From JBMYRH01 sp049602155 (GTDB lineage: Bacteria; Myxococcota_A; UBA9042; PHBI01; JBMYRH01), in assembly GCA_049602155.1 (NCBI GenBank), contig JBMYRH010000027.1, positions 11,020 through 75,019 on the forward strand: a stretch of 64,000 nt of DNA, given 5' to 3'. This document shows, in pieces, positions 61,275 through 64,000 of this stretch (positions within the stretch are counted from its first letter, which is position 1; every line of letters begins with the position of its first letter). The notes under the pieces were generated by a model. That model made no database searches. It was not told the DNA's origin and worked only from the letters and a program-made list of their open reading frames with translations. The position numbers were made by a program, and so were the translations under genes.

Positions 61275-61435
61275 GCGGTGGAGCAGGGGAGTGTCATGGG
61301 CCGAGGGCGAAGTTTCCGGGGTGCTTCACGCAGCAGGGCGAGCAGCGCTGGACGCAAGGGCTTGCTAGAGACCGAAGGCGGTTTAGGATGTTTGTGATGA
61401 GGGGCGCGCCAACGACGCTCTCAAGGAGATTGAAC

Positions 61436-62380
61436 ATGGTCCGGATTTCCTGCCCTTCCTCTCCGCGGTTTTCGACCGTCGTCGCGGGAGCTTGCATGCT
61501 CGCCCTTGGCGCCTGCGCGGCCTCGTCTGCGAATGTGACAGGGGAGGGGGCCAAAGGCTCGGGTGAGCGCGCCTCGGAATTCGACGCGGTCTTTGCTCAG
61601 AATATGGCGGCCGCGGAGCGGCATTTTTGGCATGAGTTCGACTGCAAGAACCGCAGTGAGGTGACGGGGATGCCGACGAGCACCATCGCACTCCCTGGAG
61701 CAGTGGACTCCTTTATCGACACCACGGATTATCAAGCGACTCACGTGTTTCGAGGCGAGGAGGGCGCTCAAGAGGGGGGCTTCGCGTTTGAGCGCGCACG
61801 CTTCAAGGCCAACACGCCCGAGGGGTTCGAGCACCACAAATCAGAGCGCGGAGATTACGAGCAGCTCTCACACAAGGCGCGCTCGGAGGACTTTGCCACT
61901 GTGAGCCTCAGAGTTGAGGACGCCGCGCTCTTCATCACGTTTCATTCGAGAGCTAGCAGCGAGATCCCCCACGGGAACCCCTGCCTCAAAGCTGACTTTG
62001 CCCTGCTGTCCGCTCGCTTCGATGCGATGAAGGAGGGGGTCGTGAGCAGCGATGAGGCGCTGTTCAAATCGCAGTGGCATACCGAGGGCTACGAGGCCAA
62101 CTTGGTGGGTGGCAGCGGGATCCCCGGTGTGGGGGTGTTCCGCCAAGGCAGCGCGGAGCGCTGGGTGCTTGAACCTGACCTGAAGAGCGCCCGAAACCCG
62201 ACGATGTCTGGGGACGCCTGGGTGATTACTTGCGTGGTGCGCTCCTTGGCCGATGGGGGCCATTTGGGCACCGTTTGGATCGTGGTCGCTGACGGCAAGG
62301 TGCTCGGGGGCGGAGAGGTGCAGGACGAGGCGCAAGCGCTGGCCTACCGCTGGGCGAACAAGGTGCCACTGGCGCCCTGA
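61436..62380 (+). CDS. Lipoprotein, unknown
   Basis: 314 residues from the ATG at 61436 (AAGGAG ahead). Signal peptide with lipobox LGAC. The mature part has a helical start with HFWHEFDCKN, a beta-rich middle (SLRVEDAALFITFHSR, EIPHGNPCLKADF) and a C-terminal third with WVITCVVRSLADGGHLGTVWIVVADG. Few cysteines. No family recognised. Anchored in the envelope. Single gene after sbcC. Confidence 0.78.
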   Translation: MVRISCPSSPRFSTVVAGACMLALGACAASSANVTGEGAKGSGERASEFDAVFAQNMAAAERHFWHEFDCKNRSEVTGMPTSTIALPGAVDSFIDTTDYQATHVFRGEEGAQEGGFAFERARFKANTPEGFEHHKSERGDYEQLSHKARSEDFATVSLRVEDAALFITFHSRASSEIPHGNPCLKADFALLSARFDAMKEGVVSSDEALFKSQWHTEGYEANLVGGSGIPGVGVFRQGSAERWVLEPDLKSARNPTMSGDAWVITCVVRSLADGGHLGTVWIVVADGKVLGGGEVQDEAQALAYRWANKVPLAP

Positions 62381-62554
62381 GTAGGCAGGCTTGTCTTCGA
62401 GAGCCCCAGACCGGTCAGTGCCTCAGAGGTGCGCTGAGAGGCCTCTCATAAACATCGCACTGCGCACCAACAAGATGTCGCTGGTAGTTGTTTTGAATAC
62501 CGGCATGAGGTGGACGTCAGACCCACACATCTCACGCACGCCCCGGAGCGCACG

Positions 62555-63355
62555 ATGTTGGCTAGCGACGTTCGATTCCCCGCTCTCTTGGTCCTCGTCT
62601 CCGCGCTGACGCTGCCGGGCTGCGATGCCCTCTGCGGCCAACTCGACTTGGGCGCTGCGAGCTGCCCCTTGCCAGCGGATGCACCCGAGGTCAGCGTGAC
62701 GCACCTCAGCTTGCTCGATGCCCCAGAGCCCAAAGCCCTGGCGGCGAATTACTGTGCGGATTATTTCGGGCTGGCCGGGCAGATCGGATGCGAGGCGGCT
62801 CTCGGAGGGGCGCCTTCGAAGAGTGACCTGGGCTTCACCTTCGGGCTAGGGTTGACGATGTCCAACCCCGTTGACGTGCCGGTCCCGGCGACAGATGTGC
62901 GGGTCGAGTTGACCTTGTTTGACGACGACGCGGCGGCGCTCGGCAGCGTCTGTGTCACGCTCTGCGGTGCAGACAACCCCGACTGCGATGGCTCCCCCAA
63001 GCCCGGCGCTTGCGATACGTCAGGGGGCATCGATTCCTGGGGCGAGGCGGCTGCCACAGTCCCTTCGCTCATCAGCGGCATCGCCACGGGTGAGATCGGT
63101 GATGACCTTCAGAAGTCGAGCGTGCCCGCAGGCGGAGACGTCAACCTCGGGCTCGCCTTCACCCTGGGGATAGACGCGACCCTGGATGTCATCGGTGGCG
63201 CTGCTGACCGCTTCATGGACGACGCGGTGCTCGGAGGCGATCTGGGGATCGGGATCCCCGTGATGGTCTCGGGTGAGGTCTTCTTCGACGTCCCGAGCGC
63301 CGGGCGGGTAGGGATCCCCTTCGGTCCCTTCGAGTCCACTTGGCAGGTTCAGTAG
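62555..63355 (+). CDS. Lipoprotein with LEA14/WHy-like beta-sandwich
   Basis: 266 residues from the ATG at 62555 (GGAG ahead). Signal peptide with lipobox LPGC. The segment LGLTMSNPVDVPVPATDVRVELTLFDDD resembles the LEA14/WHy pattern of N-P-x-x-x-P-V-P followed by strands, and a final VSGEVFFDVPSAGRVGIPFGPFESTW fits the last strands. Such domains occur in stress-related proteins and in outer-membrane protein partners. Function here unknown; the resemblance is by pattern only. Five or more cysteines suggest disulfides. Confidence 0.72.
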   Translation: MLASDVRFPALLVLVSALTLPGCDALCGQLDLGAASCPLPADAPEVSVTHLSLLDAPEPKALAANYCADYFGLAGQIGCEAALGGAPSKSDLGFTFGLGLTMSNPVDVPVPATDVRVELTLFDDDAAALGSVCVTLCGADNPDCDGSPKPGACDTSGGIDSWGEAAATVPSLISGIATGEIGDDLQKSSVPAGGDVNLGLAFTLGIDATLDVIGGAADRFMDDAVLGGDLGIGIPVMVSGEVFFDVPSAGRVGIPFGPFESTWQVQ

Positions 63356-63483
63356 GCCGCCCTGCTTGGGTCGTCACGACCTCGAACGCAGGCCCGAACG
63401 GGGCGATCTGTGGGGAGGTTTCAAACGTAAATTCCTCTGGTACTATCCGGCCGTCCATATTGACCAGCTGATGAGGAGTAGCC

Positions 63484-63696
63484 ATGAGCGATCGAGACGT
63501 AGAGCGGGAGACACGCCGCAAAGAATTTGTGGCCACGTTAAGGCGCGCAGCCGACGCGATAGAGGCGGGGGATTCCTTTCGAATTCAAGTCGTGAACAAG
63601 CGCTTCACAGTGCCGGCAGCCGCAGAGTGCTCCATCGAGCATGAGGTCGAAGACGGAGAGAACGAGCTGGAGTTTCAGCTGCGCTGGAACGATTAA
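63484..63696 (+). CDS. Amphi-Trp domain protein
   Basis: 70 residues; ATG with GAGGAG ahead. The short protein shows helix 1 (EFVATLRRAADAIEAGDSF), a strand-turn RIQVVNKRFTVPAAAECSIEHEVE and terminal NELEFQLRW with the conserved Trp at the end, typical of the amphi-Trp family. Family function is not established. Cytoplasmic, single gene. Confidence 0.82.
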   Translation: MSDRDVERETRRKEFVATLRRAADAIEAGDSFRIQVVNKRFTVPAAAECSIEHEVEDGENELEFQLRWND

Positions 63697-64000
63697 TCGC
63701 TCTGAGCGCACGTGATGCGTCGTGTGCGGCGCGAGCTGAGGCCTAGACCTCTTCGTTGTGCGCTCTGGACTGTGGTCGGTCTTCATTCGTGATGGGCTCC
63801 TTGAGGGCCGTACTGCGTCGCTGCGTTCAGAAGCGTCGAGTGCTCCGTGTGGGAGAGCCTGCAGGTTCGCACTATTGCTCTTGGGCCGAGCCTGGCGTTA
63901 CGAAAGTCGGTGCGACCGCAGAGGTGTCCGCAGTGTTTTGGGCGCCGAGGCTCCCCCTAACCCTTGTAAATAGGGGTGTTGCGCGTCTAGAGCACGTCTG
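63697..64000. other. 304-base tail of the window, no gene recognised
   Basis: Open frames here have no recognisable start site or domain. A gene may start beyond the window edge. Confidence 0.35.

Noticed and set aside
1..64000. tRNA, rRNA and CRISPR
   Set aside because: No T-loop-like GGTTCGA context outside genes, no rRNA-like segment and no spaced repeats were seen. The tandem repeats listed are coding or 14-base duplications.

Overview
The window is 64 kb of GC-rich, gene-dense bacterial chromosome from what looks like a Myxococcota-type (former deltaproteobacterial) organism. The sequence signs are many lipoproteins whose lipobox is followed by Asp/Glu/Thr/Ser/Pro-rich linkers, cysteine modules of the form CGxDGCGGSCGxC, a C-terminal Cys-TM-Arg/Arg tail resembling MYXO-CTERM, Ser/Thr protein kinases and hybrid histidine kinases. 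The class (Bradymonadia or Polyangia) is a guess and the genus cannot be told. I saw no rRNA, tRNA, CRISPR, prophage or insertion sequence.

Layout. 1-414: end of a thioredoxin-fold protein whose frame is crossed by UGA in a W-U-P-V-C context, with a bacterial SECIS-like hairpin directly after it, so probably a selenoprotein. 595-9902: LNR-type lipoprotein, alpha/beta hydrolase + hybrid kinase operon, SUMF1-type lipoprotein, large lipoprotein, fasciclin protein with terminator. 10635-13782: AhpD-like + 2OG-Fe(II) oxygenase pair, convergent with a cysteine synthase-glutaredoxin fusion. 14244-20258: three secreted proteins (serine hydrolase, NHL/EGF protein, pectinacetylesterase-like protein with Glu at the nucleophile position). 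20506-29014: a Fur-family regulator divergent from an eight-gene metal-uptake operon (His-rich lipoprotein, DUF3450, TtpC-type ExbB, ExbB, ExbD, TonB, TPR, TonB-dependent receptor), most genes overlapping by 1-4 bases, with a 15-bp palindrome between the two units. This is the best-defined system in the window and is most likely for zinc.

29519-41545: CotH-like lipoprotein, M15 peptidase/SpoIID/cysteine-repeat protein with a HEAT-like lipoprotein, membrane proteins, a five-fold 20-residue repeat protein, an N-acyl-D-amino-acid deacylase-like amidohydrolase and a TPR protein. 42024-49810: two overlapping membrane Ser/Thr kinases sharing an unusual zinc-ribbon plus accessory-domain layout, a methyltransferase-like protein, a lipoprotein and a second hybrid histidine kinase paralogous to the first. 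50072-54636: GH43 arabinanase, membrane metallophosphoesterase and a secreted repeat-bearing surface protein. 55064-61274: a gene resembling the 5-hmdU DNA kinase helical family, an RluE-type pseudouridine synthase and sbcD-sbcC. 61436-63696: two lipoproteins and an amphi-Trp protein.

How they work together: much of the window is cell-envelope and secretory (lipoproteins, cell-wall peptidase, polysaccharide enzymes), fed by one energised outer-membrane import system and watched by two-component and Ser/Thr kinases. Start codons were chosen by Shine-Dalgarno match and signal-peptide position; several are TTG or GTG, and sbcD probably uses CTG.
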